Shown piece after piece: positions 16,899 to 26,342 of a stretch of 64,000 bases of DNA. The stretch lies in assembly GCA_025456145.1 (NCBI GenBank), contig JALOLD010000016.1, positions 1 through 64,000 on the forward strand, given 5' to 3'. The number at the start of each line of letters is the position of its first letter. Positions within the stretch are counted from its first letter, which is position 1. Under the pieces are notes generated by a model that saw only the letters and a program-made list of their open reading frames with translations, had not been told where the DNA came from and did no database searches. The position numbers were made by a program, and so were the translations under genes. Source of the stretch: Thermoanaerobaculales bacterium (GTDB lineage Bacteria; Acidobacteriota; Thermoanaerobaculia; Thermoanaerobaculales; Sulfomarinibacteraceae).

Positions 16899-17573
16899 TC
16901 AGACGGTCATCGCCCGGCCGTTGTGCTCGGGTCCGAGCGAGAGCAGCAGCGGGACGGCGCGCTCCGCCCACTCGTCGGGCGAGGGGTAGGCGCCCGCCGA
17001 GTCGGCCCAGCAGCTGCGCAGCATCGCGGTGTCGATGATCCCGGGGTTGAGGGTGACCGCGGCGAGGCCGGCGGGCAGCTCCTGGGCGAGGGCCCGGGTC
17101 ATACCCTCGACCGCCCACTTGCTCGCGCAGTAGGGCGCGACCTCGGGGGCCGTCGAGCGACCCCAGCCCGAGCTCAGGTTGACGACCACGCCGCTGCCGC
17201 GCGCCACCATCGCCGGAAGGAAGGCGCGAATCAGGTTGGCGACGCCCCCGACGTTGACCGCGAGGACCGCCCGCAGCTCGTCGTCGCCGACCTCCCACAG
17301 CGGCGCGGTGCGGTTGATGACCCCGGCGTTGTTGACCAGCAGATCTGGGGGCGGCAGGCCACCGAGCACCTCGCGCGCCCAGGCCTCGACCCTCGGCCAG
17401 TCGGCGACGTCGACGACGTCGAAGCGGTGCGGCGGGGCGAGGACGGCGCGCAGGGCGCCGATCTCCGCCGCCGACCGGCCGCAGCCGACAACCGTGTGAC
17501 CGAGCCCCGCCAGGGGCCCGACGAGGGCTCGACCGAGACCCCGGGTCGTGCCGGTGATGCAGATCGTCGCCAT
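16899..17573 (-). CDS. Short-chain dehydrogenase/reductase
   Basis: A 224-residue classical SDR. The cofactor motif TGTTRGLG is at the N terminus, followed by NNAG, the active-site Ser in VNLSSGWG and YCASK with catalytic Tyr and Lys. The start at 17573 has GGAGG four bases upstream. It probably oxidises or reduces a small alcohol or ketone with NAD(P); the substrate cannot be read from sequence. It is divergent from the pseudouridine synthase gene. Confidence 0.92.
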   Translation of the reverse strand: MATICITGTTRGLGRALVGPLAGLGHTVVGCGRSAAEIGALRAVLAPPHRFDVVDVADWPRVEAWAREVLGGLPPPDLLVNNAGVINRTAPLWEVGDDELRAVLAVNVGGVANLIRAFLPAMVARGSGVVVNLSSGWGRSTAPEVAPYCASKWAVEGMTRALAQELPAGLAAVTLNPGIIDTAMLRSCWADSAGAYPSPDEWAERAVPLLLSLGPEHNGRAMTV

Positions 17574-17661
17574 GGGACCTCCGTTGCCGGACCGTGGGTC
17601 GAGGACGCACGTCCGCCAGACTCGCGTCCACGATAGCGCGACCCCGGTGCTATGGTGGGCC

Positions 17662-18702
17662 ATGGTCGCCGCCCCCCCGACGCGTCCCGGCGACGGGCCG
17701 GCCGCAGGCCACCGGCTGCCGGCACGTCCCTCGACGGTGACCCTTCCCGAGCGGTCGCCCGAGGGGGTTCGCACGCTTCTCGACTTCGTCGTGATGCGAT
17801 TCCCCCGCGTGCCTCGCGCGACCTGGATCGAGCGCTTCGCCGCCGGCAAGGTGTGGAGCGACTCGGGAGTGGCCCGCGCCGACGACCCCTATCGGCCCCT
17901 GCTTCGGCTCCACTACCGGCGCGAGGTCGCGGACGAGCCGGCGGTCCGCACCGACTACCGGGTCGTCTGGTCCGACGACCACCTGCTGGTGGTCGACAAG
18001 CCGCCGGGTCTGCCGGTGACCCCAGGCGGTCGCTGGGTCCGCGGCTGCCTGCTCCACCTGCTCCTCGAGGCGACCGGCAACGGCGCCATCGCGCCGCTGC
18101 ACCGCCTCGACCGGCCGACCTCGGGGCTGGTGCTGCTCTCCCTCGACCCGGCGAGCCGGTCCCACCTCGCCCGGCTCTTCCAGCCGGCGCCGCTCGTCGA
18201 CAAGCTCTACACCGCGGTCTCGCGGGTCGAGCGCGAGCTGCCGGCCCGGCGCTTCACCCTCGAGCACCACCTCGCCAGAAGCGGCGAGGAGCACTGGCGG
18301 CAGGTGGTGCGGCCGGGGCTCGCGGCCAACGCCCGCTCGGAGGTCAAGGTGCTCGAGGCGACCGGCGGTCTCGCCCTGCTCGCGATCCGGCCGCGCACCG
18401 GCCGCAAGCACCAGCTCCGGGTCCAGCTCGCGGCGGCCGGGCTGCCGATCCTCGGTGACACCCTGTACGGCGCATCGACCTCGGAAAGGCCGGACGACGG
18501 CTCGCCACGGCTGTGGCTCGATGCCCACCGCCTGGCGGTGCGGGGCTTTCCCCACCCGGACGGCGGCGAGCTGACCGTCGAGTGGCGGTCGTCGCGGTCC
18601 CCGGCCGAGCTGCTCCGGAGGGCGTCGGCGGCGACCCGGGCCCGCCTCGCGCCGACCGAAAAGGGCTCGGCGGTCGACGGGGAGGGGAACGGTCACATCT
18701 GA
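17662..18702 (+). CDS. RluA-family RNA pseudouridine synthase
   Basis: A 346-residue enzyme with the RluA motif HRLDRPTSGLVLL, including catalytic Asp, preceded by LLVVDKPPGLPVTPGG and followed by RTGRKHQLRVQLA and LPILGDTLYG. It isomerises specific uridines in rRNA or tRNA. The N-terminal 40 or so residues look like a weak S4-like region and not a full S4 domain. The start has no strong Shine-Dalgarno sequence. The exact target RNA position is not predictable. Confidence 0.9.
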   Translation: MVAAPPTRPGDGPAAGHRLPARPSTVTLPERSPEGVRTLLDFVVMRFPRVPRATWIERFAAGKVWSDSGVARADDPYRPLLRLHYRREVADEPAVRTDYRVVWSDDHLLVVDKPPGLPVTPGGRWVRGCLLHLLLEATGNGAIAPLHRLDRPTSGLVLLSLDPASRSHLARLFQPAPLVDKLYTAVSRVERELPARRFTLEHHLARSGEEHWRQVVRPGLAANARSEVKVLEATGGLALLAIRPRTGRKHQLRVQLAAAGLPILGDTLYGASTSERPDDGSPRLWLDAHRLAVRGFPHPDGGELTVEWRSSRSPAELLRRASAATRARLAPTEKGSAVDGEGNGHI

Positions 18703-18749
18703 GACGTGGTATCGTCGCGTCAGACGTCGACGTCAAAAAGGGGGATCTC

Positions 18750-19202
18750 ATGGTGGCTGCCGAGACTCATGGGGGTTCGACGGGCAAGGCCCCGGTTCAC
18801 TTCTGGATCGTCTCCGTGCTGTCGCTGCTGTGGAACTCGATCGGGGCGTTCGACTACCTCGCGAGCCAGCTCCGGCTCGAGTTCTACATGAGCCAGTTCG
18901 ACGAGAAGATGCTGGCCTTTCTCGACGCCATGCCGGCCTGGGCGGTGTCGGGCTGGGCGATCGCGGTGTGGGGGGCCATGGCCGGGTCGGTCGGGCTGCT
19001 GCTCCGTCGGCGCTGGGCGGTTTGGGCCTTTGCGGTCTCGATCGTCGGCATGGTCGTCAGCACCCTCCACTCCTATGTGCTGTCCAACGGGCTCGAGCTG
19101 ATGGGCACGGGGGGCCTGGTCTTCTCGGCGATCATCTGGGCGATCGCCTTCGCCCTCTTCTTCTACGCCCGCGCGATGGCCGGGAACGGCGTGCTGCGCT
19201 GA
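18750..19202 (+). CDS. Small integral membrane protein, four predicted helices
   Basis: A 150-residue protein starts behind a GGGGG tract. It shows about four hydrophobic helices (FWIVSVLSLLWNSIGAFDYL, AVSGWAIAVWGAMAGSVGLL, AVWAFAVSIVGMVVSTL and LVFSAIIWAIAFALFFYA). The SQLRLEFYMSQFDEKMLAFLD loop between helices 1 and 2 is a feature of a widespread uncharacterised family. No function is known to me. Confidence 0.8.
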   Translation: MVAAETHGGSTGKAPVHFWIVSVLSLLWNSIGAFDYLASQLRLEFYMSQFDEKMLAFLDAMPAWAVSGWAIAVWGAMAGSVGLLLRRRWAVWAFAVSIVGMVVSTLHSYVLSNGLELMGTGGLVFSAIIWAIAFALFFYARAMAGNGVLR

Positions 19203-19245
19203 CCGCCGACCCGTCCGCGGCGTCGGCCTGCGCCGGCTCGCCCGG

Positions 19246-19605
19246 TCACTGCACCCACTGTCTCGCGGGGACGAGCTCCCCCTTGACCTCGGTCGACCAG
19301 ACCATGTGATCCTCGGTCGGGAAGCTGAGGTGGTAGGTGCTCAGCTCGGTGCCGACCATGACCTCGATCTCGTCGTTCGAGCGCAGCTCATACGACCCCC
19401 ACTCGACCCCGTTGACGGTGATGATCCGCTCGGAGAAGACATAGGCGTCGAAGCCCTTGCGGTCCATCTCGAAGACGTACCAGGTCCCCTGGACCCGGAA
19501 GTTGTTGTTGGCGATCCCTGCAATCCGGTCCCGCTGCCCCCAGAGCAGGTACCCCAGGCCGACAACCGCGGCCAGCACGACGAGCCTCTTGAGCAGTCTT
19601 TTCAT
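19246..19605 (-). CDS. Small membrane-anchored or secreted protein
   Basis: A 119-residue protein starts at ATG with GGAG five bases upstream. The N terminus MKRLLKRLVVLAAVVGLGYL is a signal anchor or signal peptide, followed by about 90 residues predicted to be mainly beta (GTWYVFEMDRKGFDAYVFSE, IITVNGVEWGSYEL). It is not recognised. It ends 43 bp after the convergent membrane-protein gene. Confidence 0.7.
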   Translation of the reverse strand: MKRLLKRLVVLAAVVGLGYLLWGQRDRIAGIANNNFRVQGTWYVFEMDRKGFDAYVFSERIITVNGVEWGSYELRSNDEIEVMVGTELSTYHLSFPTEDHMVWSTEVKGELVPARQWVQ

Positions 19606-19677
19606 ATTCGCTCCGGTGGTCAAACGGATCGGCGGCATTGTAGACCAAACCGGGGGCGAGATGGGGCGCGGTGGGGA

Positions 19678-20766
19678 TTAGGGGATCGTCGAGGACCAGG
19701 CGCCGGTGGTTCCGGCGTTGAAGCCGTCGGCGAAGATCAGGTCGGTGACGACGTCGGGGTCGATGATGACGACGTCGTAGACCGCGGTCTGGGGGCTCCC
19801 GCTGACCGAGATGTTGCCGACGGTGACCGTGAAGCGGCGGTCGGGTCCGCCCGGGGTGAAGGAGATCCCCGACGGCTCCCAGACGATGGTGTTGTCGCCG
19901 TAGCCGTTGTCGGTTCGCGACACCACCGAGAGGGGTACCGGCGACCCGCCCTCGCTCATCGTCACCGTGGCGGAGGCGAAGCTGACCGACGAGCTGGTGT
20001 TGAGCGACAGCGACCAGCGCGGGTAGACCGTCTGGTAGGGCACGTAGCCCTCGGGCGGCCACGCGACCCGGGCCGGGGTGGCGGGCCTGGCGACGGTGCT
20101 CGTGAAGACGTATAGGGCGTTGGCCGAGGTCGTCGTCTCGCCGACCGAGCCGGTGCCGAACTCGTTGCGTCTCGGGTAGAGGATCCACCGGCGGTGGCCG
20201 ACGAAGTAGTTGCCGGAACCCGAGTCGCGGATGTAGGCGACGATCGCACCCGGGCCGGCGTTGCCCAGGGCCAGGTTCGACGCGCCGGCCGCGGCGGCGC
20301 CGGCCGACGTCCAGCAGGTCCAGCTCGAGGGCGGGTTGTGGCTGAGCGCGCCGTTGGCCGACATGATGAGCGCCGCCTGCTGGGCGCCGGCATTGGTGCC
20401 GGCGGCATTGGTCACCGCCGGCAGGCCGACCATCCCGCGGTAGTAGTTGATCATCTGCATCGTCGCGTCGATGTAGGCCTGCGAGGTCGTGCCGGCGGTG
20501 CAGCTCGCGACGTTGCCGGTCCACTGCATCGGCACGGAGAGCGGCGGCTCGTACTCGGTGTGGAACAACGAGGCCACCGCGGTGCGGCTCCAGCCGTCGA
20601 CCCCGACGGCGCGACGCGGCTCGGGATCCACCCAGGGCGGCGCCTCGTCGACGAAGGCGAGGGGCGGCTCGCCGAGCAGCACCTCGGTCTGAGCGGCCGC
20701 GAGCCCGGCGCCGAGGAGCACCGTCGCGGCGAGGCAGAGCAGCGACATCCGGATCGAGGCTCCCAT
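19678..20766 (-). CDS. Secreted CAP/SCP-domain protein with C-terminal tag
   Basis: A 362-residue exported protein with signal peptide ending LAAAQ. It carries a CAP-like domain: MINYYRGMVGLPAVTNA, QQAALIMSANGALSHNPPSS, and NYFVGHRRWILYP with the cavity His residues. A C-terminal beta domain follows and the sequence ends IFADGFNAGTTGAWSSTIP, another tag copy. CAP proteins in bacteria are often surface-associated and bind lipids or peptides, or act in spores or adhesion; the role here is open. Confidence 0.87.
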   Translation of the reverse strand: MGASIRMSLLCLAATVLLGAGLAAAQTEVLLGEPPLAFVDEAPPWVDPEPRRAVGVDGWSRTAVASLFHTEYEPPLSVPMQWTGNVASCTAGTTSQAYIDATMQMINYYRGMVGLPAVTNAAGTNAGAQQAALIMSANGALSHNPPSSWTCWTSAGAAAAGASNLALGNAGPGAIVAYIRDSGSGNYFVGHRRWILYPRRNEFGTGSVGETTTSANALYVFTSTVARPATPARVAWPPEGYVPYQTVYPRWSLSLNTSSSVSFASATVTMSEGGSPVPLSVVSRTDNGYGDNTIVWEPSGISFTPGGPDRRFTVTVGNISVSGSPQTAVYDVVIIDPDVVTDLIFADGFNAGTTGAWSSTIP

Positions 20767-20832
20767 CGCGACCTCCGCGCCCTCCGACCCCTCGATCGTA
20801 CCGTCGGCCGGTCGGAGCGGAGGTGGCGTCCG

Positions 20833-22263
20833 TCACTCGAGCCGGCGAATCTGCAGCAGGCTCGCCGAGTCGGAGAAGCCGAGGGGGAGACCGGCGGCGA
20901 TCACGACGTGGTCGCCGGGCTCGGCGAGGTCGCGCGCCGCGAGCTCGCGCCGCACCAGGCCGACGAGCGAAGCGACATCGGCGGTCTCGGCGGCGGCGAT
21001 CGGGATCACCCCCCACGACAGCCGGAGCTGGCGGGCGACCGCGTCCGAGCTCGCGATCCCGAGCACCGGGACGGGCGGCCGGTGGCGGGCGATGAGCCGG
21101 GCGGTGCCGCCCGAGGTCGTGGTCGTGACGATGGCCGCGGCGCCGATCGCGTCGGCGAGCTCGCAGGCCGCGCGGCTGATCGCGGCGGAGACGTCGGGCC
21201 GCCCGACCGCCGCGGGCAGATCGGCGAGCCGCAGGTGGTCGAGGTGGCTCTCGGCCTCCCCAGCCACCCGGTCGAGCATGCTCACCGCCTCGACCGGGTA
21301 GCGGCCGATCGCGGTCTCCTCGGAGAGCATCAGCGCATCGGTTCCGTCGAGCACCGCGTTGGCGATGTCCGAGGCCTCGGCCCGGAGGGGCCGCGGGCTG
21401 TCGACCATCGAGCGCAGCATCTGGGTCGCCGTGATCACCGGCCGGCCGGCCCGGCGGGCCGCCTCGATGATCCGTTTCTGGATCAACGGCACCTTCTCCG
21501 GCGGCATCTCGACCCCGAGGTCGCCGCGCGCCACCATCACCCCGTCGACCGCGGCGATGATCGACGCGAGGCGGTCGACCGCCTGCGGCTTCTCGATCTT
21601 GGCGATGACCAGCGGCGGCCGGGGGATGCCGGCGAGCCGCGACCGGATCGGCCCGAGATCGTCCTCGTGGCGGACGAAGGACAGGGCGACCAGGTCGACG
21701 CCCTCGGCGAGGCCGACCTCGAGGTCGGCGAGGTCCTTGTCGGTGACCGCGGCGACCCTGAGATCGGCCTGGGGGAGGTTGACGCCCTTGCGCGAGGTCA
21801 GGAGGCCGCCGTTGACCACCCGGCAGACCAGCCGGTCGGCCCTCACCTCGAGGATCTCGAGCTCGGCGGCGCCGTCGGCGAGGAGGATGGTCTCGCCGGG
21901 CCTCGAATCCTCGACGAGGTAGGGGTAGCTGACCGGCAAGGTGCCCGCGGGGGCCCTTCCCTCGGGCGCGAGCTCGACCGTTCCCCCTGTCTCGAGCACG
22001 ACCCCGGCATCGGGCAGCGTGCCGAGGCGGATCTTCGGGCCGCCGAGATCCTGGAGGATCGCGATGTCGCGACCGGCGGCGCGGGCGACCTCGCGGATCC
22101 GGCGGATCGTCGCGCGGTGCTGCTCGCGGTCGCCGTGCGAGAAGTTGAGCCGGACGACGTCCATCCCGGCGGCGATCAGCCCGGCGATCCCGGCCGGCGA
22201 GTCGGTGGCCGGGCCGAGCGTGCAAACGATCTTGGTCTTGCGGTGGCCCACGACGGACATCAT
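20833..22263 (-). CDS. pyk: Pyruvate kinase
   Basis: A 476-residue pyruvate kinase making ATP and pyruvate from phosphoenolpyruvate. Clear motifs include KTKIVCTLGPATDSP, MDVVRLNFSHGDREQH, QDLGGPKIRLG, LSFVRHEDD, IAKIEKPQAVDRL, DGVMVARGDLGVEMP and ATQMLRSMVDSPRPLRAEASDIANAVLDG in pieces. The C-terminal allosteric domain is present (IVTTTTSGGTARLIARHRP). Two tandem ATGs (22263 and 22260) are possible starts. A strong hairpin separates it from the upstream gene. Confidence 0.97.
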   Translation of the reverse strand: MMSVVGHRKTKIVCTLGPATDSPAGIAGLIAAGMDVVRLNFSHGDREQHRATIRRIREVARAAGRDIAILQDLGGPKIRLGTLPDAGVVLETGGTVELAPEGRAPAGTLPVSYPYLVEDSRPGETILLADGAAELEILEVRADRLVCRVVNGGLLTSRKGVNLPQADLRVAAVTDKDLADLEVGLAEGVDLVALSFVRHEDDLGPIRSRLAGIPRPPLVIAKIEKPQAVDRLASIIAAVDGVMVARGDLGVEMPPEKVPLIQKRIIEAARRAGRPVITATQMLRSMVDSPRPLRAEASDIANAVLDGTDALMLSEETAIGRYPVEAVSMLDRVAGEAESHLDHLRLADLPAAVGRPDVSAAISRAACELADAIGAAAIVTTTTSGGTARLIARHRPPVPVLGIASSDAVARQLRLSWGVIPIAAAETADVASLVGLVRRELAARDLAEPGDHVVIAAGLPLGFSDSASLLQIRRLE

Positions 22264-22312
22264 ACCGGGAGGCCGGCGGACCGGACGACGGGCGCCGGAG
22301 GGGAGGGCGGCG

Positions 22313-22337
22313 CCCCGACCCGTCGGACGGGTCGGGG
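22313..22337 (-). terminator. Hairpin terminator between the MBL-fold gene and pyk
   Basis: CCCCGACCCGTC and its exact complement are separated by one base, giving an 11-12 bp GC stem. It lies 23 bp downstream of the MBL-fold gene stop and about 50 bp upstream of the pyk start, so it probably ends the upstream transcript. No U-tract is present. Confidence 0.5.
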
Positions 22338-22359
22338 CAGGCCGCGGTGCAGCCCGGGG

Positions 22360-23886
22360 TCAGCGGGCGGCGCGTCGGCGCAGCGCGTCCTCGAGGTCGG
22401 CCGTCGAGCCGACGCCGCCGTGGATGCCGACGATGGTCCCGACCTCGAGACCGAGCCGGCGGATCGCCTCGGCGAAGTGGACCGTGACATCGCCCGCCGG
22501 GCCGACCGGCCCGCTGCGTGGGGTGTTCAGTAGGTCCGCCTCGAAGAGGATCTTCTCGGCCGGCAGGTACATCACCAGCATCTCGGCGGCGTGGGGGCTC
22601 GGTCCGATGTCGTGGACGACGACCTCGTGGGTGGCGTCCTTGAAGGTCCTGGTCCCGCTGACCAGCTCGAAGGACGGCGTGCCGCGGTCGCCCTCCGGAA
22701 CCGGGCCGTCGAGGCTCGAGACGCTCGCCGCCATCTCCTCGAGGTAGGCGCGGTTGGCGGCGGTGGTGATGACGATCGCGCCCTCGTCGACGAAGGCGCC
22801 GACGCCGCCCGAGTGGTCGTCGTGATGGTGGCTGAGGACGAGGTAGCGGATCGGCCGGTCCGGGACCTTCTCCTTGATCAGGGCGATCGCCCGGGCCGAC
22901 ACCGCGCGGCTGACCGAGGCGTCGAAGGCGACGAGGTACTCGTCGAAGGCGACGAAGAAGAAGTTGTAGCCCCAGTTCGCCAGCCCCTCGATCATGTAGA
23001 CGTCCTTCGCGAGCTCGACGACCCGGGGATCGCCGGTCGGCGGCGGGGCGATCGGCCGGAAGCCGAAGGGCACCTCGAAGGCCGCCTCGTCGACCGGGGC
23101 GTCGATCCGCACCTCGTCGTAACGGAGCTCGGTGGCCTTGACGCCGGCGATGTGCTGGACATAGCCGGTCGGCACCTGGACTCCCGAGACCTCGCGGTAG
23201 CCGGGGAACGAGAGCTCGGACACCGCGTCGCCGGTCAGGTTGTCGGGGAAGAGCAGCTCGTACTTCGACACCAGGTGGGTCGCCGCGTCGATGTAGACGG
23301 TCGGGGTGAGGCCGTTGTCCCAGGCGAAGGTCACGAGGTCGTGGGGCCGGCCGTCGAGATCGCGCCGCCCCAGCCAGCGTAGCGAGGCCGCCTGCTGGAG
23401 CGCCTTGCGGAGGAGCAGCGGCGGCATCAGGCGGTGGAAGAAGTCGAAGTTGACGAGGGCGAGGGCGTCGTTGGGCTGAACGGTCCGGCGCTGCAGGTCG
23501 AGAACGAACTTCTCCTCGGGCGTGATGACCGTGCGGGTGGCGAAGGTGCCGCCCGGGAACCCGCCGCTGATCTCGCTCGACAGACGGCCGCCGGCGAGGT
23601 CGAGGATGATCCGGCCCTGCTGCGGGTTGGAAGCGAAGGGCGGTGCGACCTGAGGGCTCTGGTTGCGTGACCAGCCGGTGCCGCTCTGCTCGACGACGAG
23701 GGTCGTGATGGCGTTGATCCGGGCGGCGCCGCCGGTCGCGGCGACCGCGGCGTCGACGACCTCGCGGGCCCGGGCGTACGACTCGAGGGTCGGGTCGGGC
23801 GGCGCGGCAGCCGACGGCAGGGCTGCGGCGAGGACGACGGCGGCGGTGGCGAAGAGGACGAGGCGGTTCGATCGAGGGTGGGTCAC
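22360..23886 (-). CDS. Secreted metallo-beta-lactamase-fold hydrolase
   Basis: A 508-residue exported protein. The GTG start at 23886 is chosen because AAGGAG lies 7 bases upstream and a good signal peptide follows (cleavage near PSAAA); an ATG 57 bases further up lacks a ribosome binding site. Residues up to about 290 form an outer-membrane-lipoprotein-like beta region (VVDAAVAATGGAARINAITT). The C-terminal half is an MBL fold with zinc motif HHHDDHSGG, a His in GPSPHAAEM and the late segment IVGIHGGVGS. The substrate is unknown; no lactamase role is implied. Confidence 0.9.
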   Translation of the reverse strand: MTHPRSNRLVLFATAAVVLAAALPSAAAPPDPTLESYARAREVVDAAVAATGGAARINAITTLVVEQSGTGWSRNQSPQVAPPFASNPQQGRIILDLAGGRLSSEISGGFPGGTFATRTVITPEEKFVLDLQRRTVQPNDALALVNFDFFHRLMPPLLLRKALQQAASLRWLGRRDLDGRPHDLVTFAWDNGLTPTVYIDAATHLVSKYELLFPDNLTGDAVSELSFPGYREVSGVQVPTGYVQHIAGVKATELRYDEVRIDAPVDEAAFEVPFGFRPIAPPPTGDPRVVELAKDVYMIEGLANWGYNFFFVAFDEYLVAFDASVSRAVSARAIALIKEKVPDRPIRYLVLSHHHDDHSGGVGAFVDEGAIVITTAANRAYLEEMAASVSSLDGPVPEGDRGTPSFELVSGTRTFKDATHEVVVHDIGPSPHAAEMLVMYLPAEKILFEADLLNTPRSGPVGPAGDVTVHFAEAIRRLGLEVGTIVGIHGGVGSTADLEDALRRRAAR

Positions 23887-24136
23887 GGCGCTGCTCCTTC
23901 TCCCGGCTCGCGGCCGGGTTTCGAGATGCTCGACTGTGGGCATGGCGCGACATACGACGTCTCGGACCGCGGGTTGCCGGTGAACGCCCGATCGTCGCGA
24001 GGTTTCACAGCGGTTGACAACTCCGCCCACCCTCGGCTTCGGCTCGTTCTTGCCACATCTCGCCGCCTCTTGCCTCGATTCGGCCACGGCGAGGGCCTCG
24101 AGCGCCGCAACCATGGGTCGCAACGGAGGTGAGACC

Positions 24137-25600
24137 ATGGCACACAGCGACGTCGACGCGGTGCGGGGGTTGTTGGGCAGGCTGAGACGACCGGCGCGAC
24201 TGCTGGCGGTGGGCGGGCTCGCGCTGGTGCTGCTGATCCCCCTCGAGATGGTCGAGTCGGTGGTCCGCGAGCGCTACCACACCCATCAGACGGTGGTTGC
24301 GGACATCGCCGGCGCCTGGAGCGCCGATCAGCTGCTCGCCGGGCCGATCCTGGTGGTCGGTTACACCGAGAGGGTCGAGGTCCGCGACGAGTACGTCACC
24401 CCGACCGGCGAGAAGCGGACCTCGAGCCGGTGGGACAGCCGGCAGCGGCGCGCGGTGGTCCTCCCCGATCGCCTCGAGATCGCCGGCTCGCTGACCCCCG
24501 AGGAGCGCCGGCGCGGGATCTACCGGGTCCAGGTCTACACCGCCGATCTGACCATCTCCGGGTCATACAGCGGGCTCGCCGAAGCGGTCGCCGCGCTGAG
24601 CGAGCCGGACCGGCTCGAGTCGGTGGACTGGCCCGGGGCGATCATCGCCTTCGGGGTGTCGGACCCGCGCGGGCTGGTCTCGGTCGACGGCTTCGAGCTC
24701 AACGGGCTCCCCGTGCAGCCGAGGCCGGGAACGACCCTCGGCGAGCTCGTGCCGCGGGGCTTCCACCTCCCGGTCGGCGAGGCCCTCGCCGACGACCTCG
24801 AGCTGCGGATGCCGCTCGTGCTGCGGGGCAGCGACAGCCTGCGCTTCCTCCCGGTCGGTGCGACCACGACCACGGCGCTGGGCTCGGGCTGGCCCCACCC
24901 GAGCTTCGTCGGCGACGTGCTGCCGGCGAGCCGCGAGATCGGCGACGCGGGCTTCTCCGCCGAGTGGACGATCCCGCTGCTCAACCGCTCCTACCCCCAG
25001 GCCTGGACCGAGGGCCGGCAGGTCGACCTCCACGAGGTCGAGGCCGGGGTGCGGCTCTTCGAGCCGGTGGCGCTCTATGACCTGGTGACCCGAGCGGTCA
25101 AGTACGGGCTGCTCTTCATCGCCTTGACCTTTCTCACGCTCGGTCTGGTCGAGCAGGTCGCCGGGGTCCGGATGAGCATCGTCCAGTTCCTGCTCATCGG
25201 GATCGCGCTGGCGCTGTTCTTCCTCATCCTCGTCGCGCTGGCCGAGCACATCGGCTTCTCGACCGCCTATGTGATGGCCGCGGTCGCGGTGGTCGTCATC
25301 AACTCGGTCTACTGTGCGGCGATCCTCGGGCGAAGCTCCATCGCGGTCGTCGTCGGCGCCGTGCTCGCGGCGATCTACGGCGTGCTCTACACCATCCTCA
25401 AGGCCGAGGACTACGCGCTGCTCGGCGGCACCGCGCTGCTCGTCGTCGCGTTGGTCGTCACGATGTTCTTCACGAGGCGCGTCCACCTCGCGGGGCACGA
25501 AACCGGCGGTGGCGACCCAGCTCAGCCCGACGGGGTCTCGACCCAGAACCAGCCGCGCAGGTCACCCTCGGCGAAGCCGACCGCCTCGTCGCCGGGGTAG
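24137..25600 (+). CDS. creD: CreD-like inner membrane protein
   Basis: A 487-residue protein starts behind AACGGAGGTGAGACC. A membrane helix (LLAVGGLALVLLIPLEMVE) is followed by a large periplasmic domain with GPILVVGYTERV and FSAEWTIPLLNRSYP, then five or six helices, including MSIVQFLLIGIALALFFLIL and AIYGVLYTILKAEDYALLGG. This is the standard CreD layout; in enterobacteria CreD belongs to the CreBC regulon, but no CreBC genes are near. The tail after the last helix (about 35 residues) runs 79 bp antisense into the neighbouring gene, which suggests an acquired 3' extension. Confidence 0.9.
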   Translation: MAHSDVDAVRGLLGRLRRPARLLAVGGLALVLLIPLEMVESVVRERYHTHQTVVADIAGAWSADQLLAGPILVVGYTERVEVRDEYVTPTGEKRTSSRWDSRQRRAVVLPDRLEIAGSLTPEERRRGIYRVQVYTADLTISGSYSGLAEAVAALSEPDRLESVDWPGAIIAFGVSDPRGLVSVDGFELNGLPVQPRPGTTLGELVPRGFHLPVGEALADDLELRMPLVLRGSDSLRFLPVGATTTTALGSGWPHPSFVGDVLPASREIGDAGFSAEWTIPLLNRSYPQAWTEGRQVDLHEVEAGVRLFEPVALYDLVTRAVKYGLLFIALTFLTLGLVEQVAGVRMSIVQFLLIGIALALFFLILVALAEHIGFSTAYVMAAVAVVVINSVYCAAILGRSSIAVVVGAVLAAIYGVLYTILKAEDYALLGGTALLVVALVVTMFFTRRVHLAGHETGGGDPAQPDGVSTQNQPRRSPSAKPTASSPG

Positions 25601-26139
25601 AAGTCGTCGATCCTGGCGAGGACCTCGTCGGCGATCTGCTCGCGCGGGCCGTGGCACATCGCGCACTCGGCCTTGAGCCGGATCGGCACGAGGCCGGCGA
25701 GCTCGCCGTCGGGGCCGACCAGCCAGGTCGGCTCGGCGACCCGCCGCGCGACCAGCGGCTCGGCCCAGGTCGGCGGAAGGTTCGACCGGTTGCGCAGCCG
25801 GTCCGAGGTGCGGCCGAGCATGAGCCCATACTCGTTGGCCACCGCGGCCGAGATCTCGGGGGCGCGGTGGCTGCACACCTCGATTGCGGCAGTGGCGTCT
25901 CCGCCGTCGAGGGCGGCGGTCAGCTCGCCCATCAGCCGGCCGGACATCGCCTGGATGGCGTCGAGACCGCGCTGCTGCCGGGCCCGCTGCTCGTCGTTGA
26001 GATCGGCATCGGCGACCTCGGTCCAGACCGGTGCCGCGACCTGCGGCTCGGCCGGCGGGGCGGGCGCCTCGGGCGGTCCGGAGCAGGCCGCCGCGACGAG
26101 CATCGCCGCCATCACGATCACGGGTGGAGTCCTGGTCAT
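25522..26139 (-). CDS. DUF3365 (Tll0287-like) heme-binding lipoprotein
   Basis: A 205-residue lipoprotein with lipobox VAAACSG. The DUF3365 region includes AIEVCSHRAPEISAAVANEYGL, GRTSDRLRNRSNLPPTWAEP and a c-type heme motif CAMCH in LKAECAMCHGPREQI. Members are periplasmic monoheme sensor or redox modules. Its last 79 bp overlap the convergent creD gene on the other strand. The promoter region is shared with the divergent gene at 26343. Confidence 0.88.
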   Translation of the reverse strand: MTRTPPVIVMAAMLVAAACSGPPEAPAPPAEPQVAAPVWTEVADADLNDEQRARQQRGLDAIQAMSGRLMGELTAALDGGDATAAIEVCSHRAPEISAAVANEYGLMLGRTSDRLRNRSNLPPTWAEPLVARRVAEPTWLVGPDGELAGLVPIRLKAECAMCHGPREQIADEVLARIDDFYPGDEAVGFAEGDLRGWFWVETPSG

Positions 26140-26342
26140 GTCGGCCTCCTTTGTCACCGGTGGTGCACGTCTCGACTGTACCACCGCCGGGGCCGGTCGC
26201 CCAGCCGCCCTCGCGGTCGGGAGCTGGCTGGAACCGGTGTGCGGGAGGGGTGGGGAGACGCCGGTCGTCGCGTGACGCACGCCACCGCCTGCGCGACAGT
26301 CTCTGGTACGCTCGAGGTGAACAGGTCGACGGAGGATCGGTC

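Noticed and set aside
22360-23886. Beta-lactamase
   Set aside because: The HxHxDH metal motif is common to many MBL-fold hydrolases; the long N-terminal beta domain and overall layout do not fit class B beta-lactamases.
19388-23953. A 1521-codon minus-strand open frame
   Set aside because: It runs out of frame through four well-supported genes (small membrane protein, CAP protein, pyk, MBL-fold protein) and is very arginine-rich; it is a high-GC artefact.
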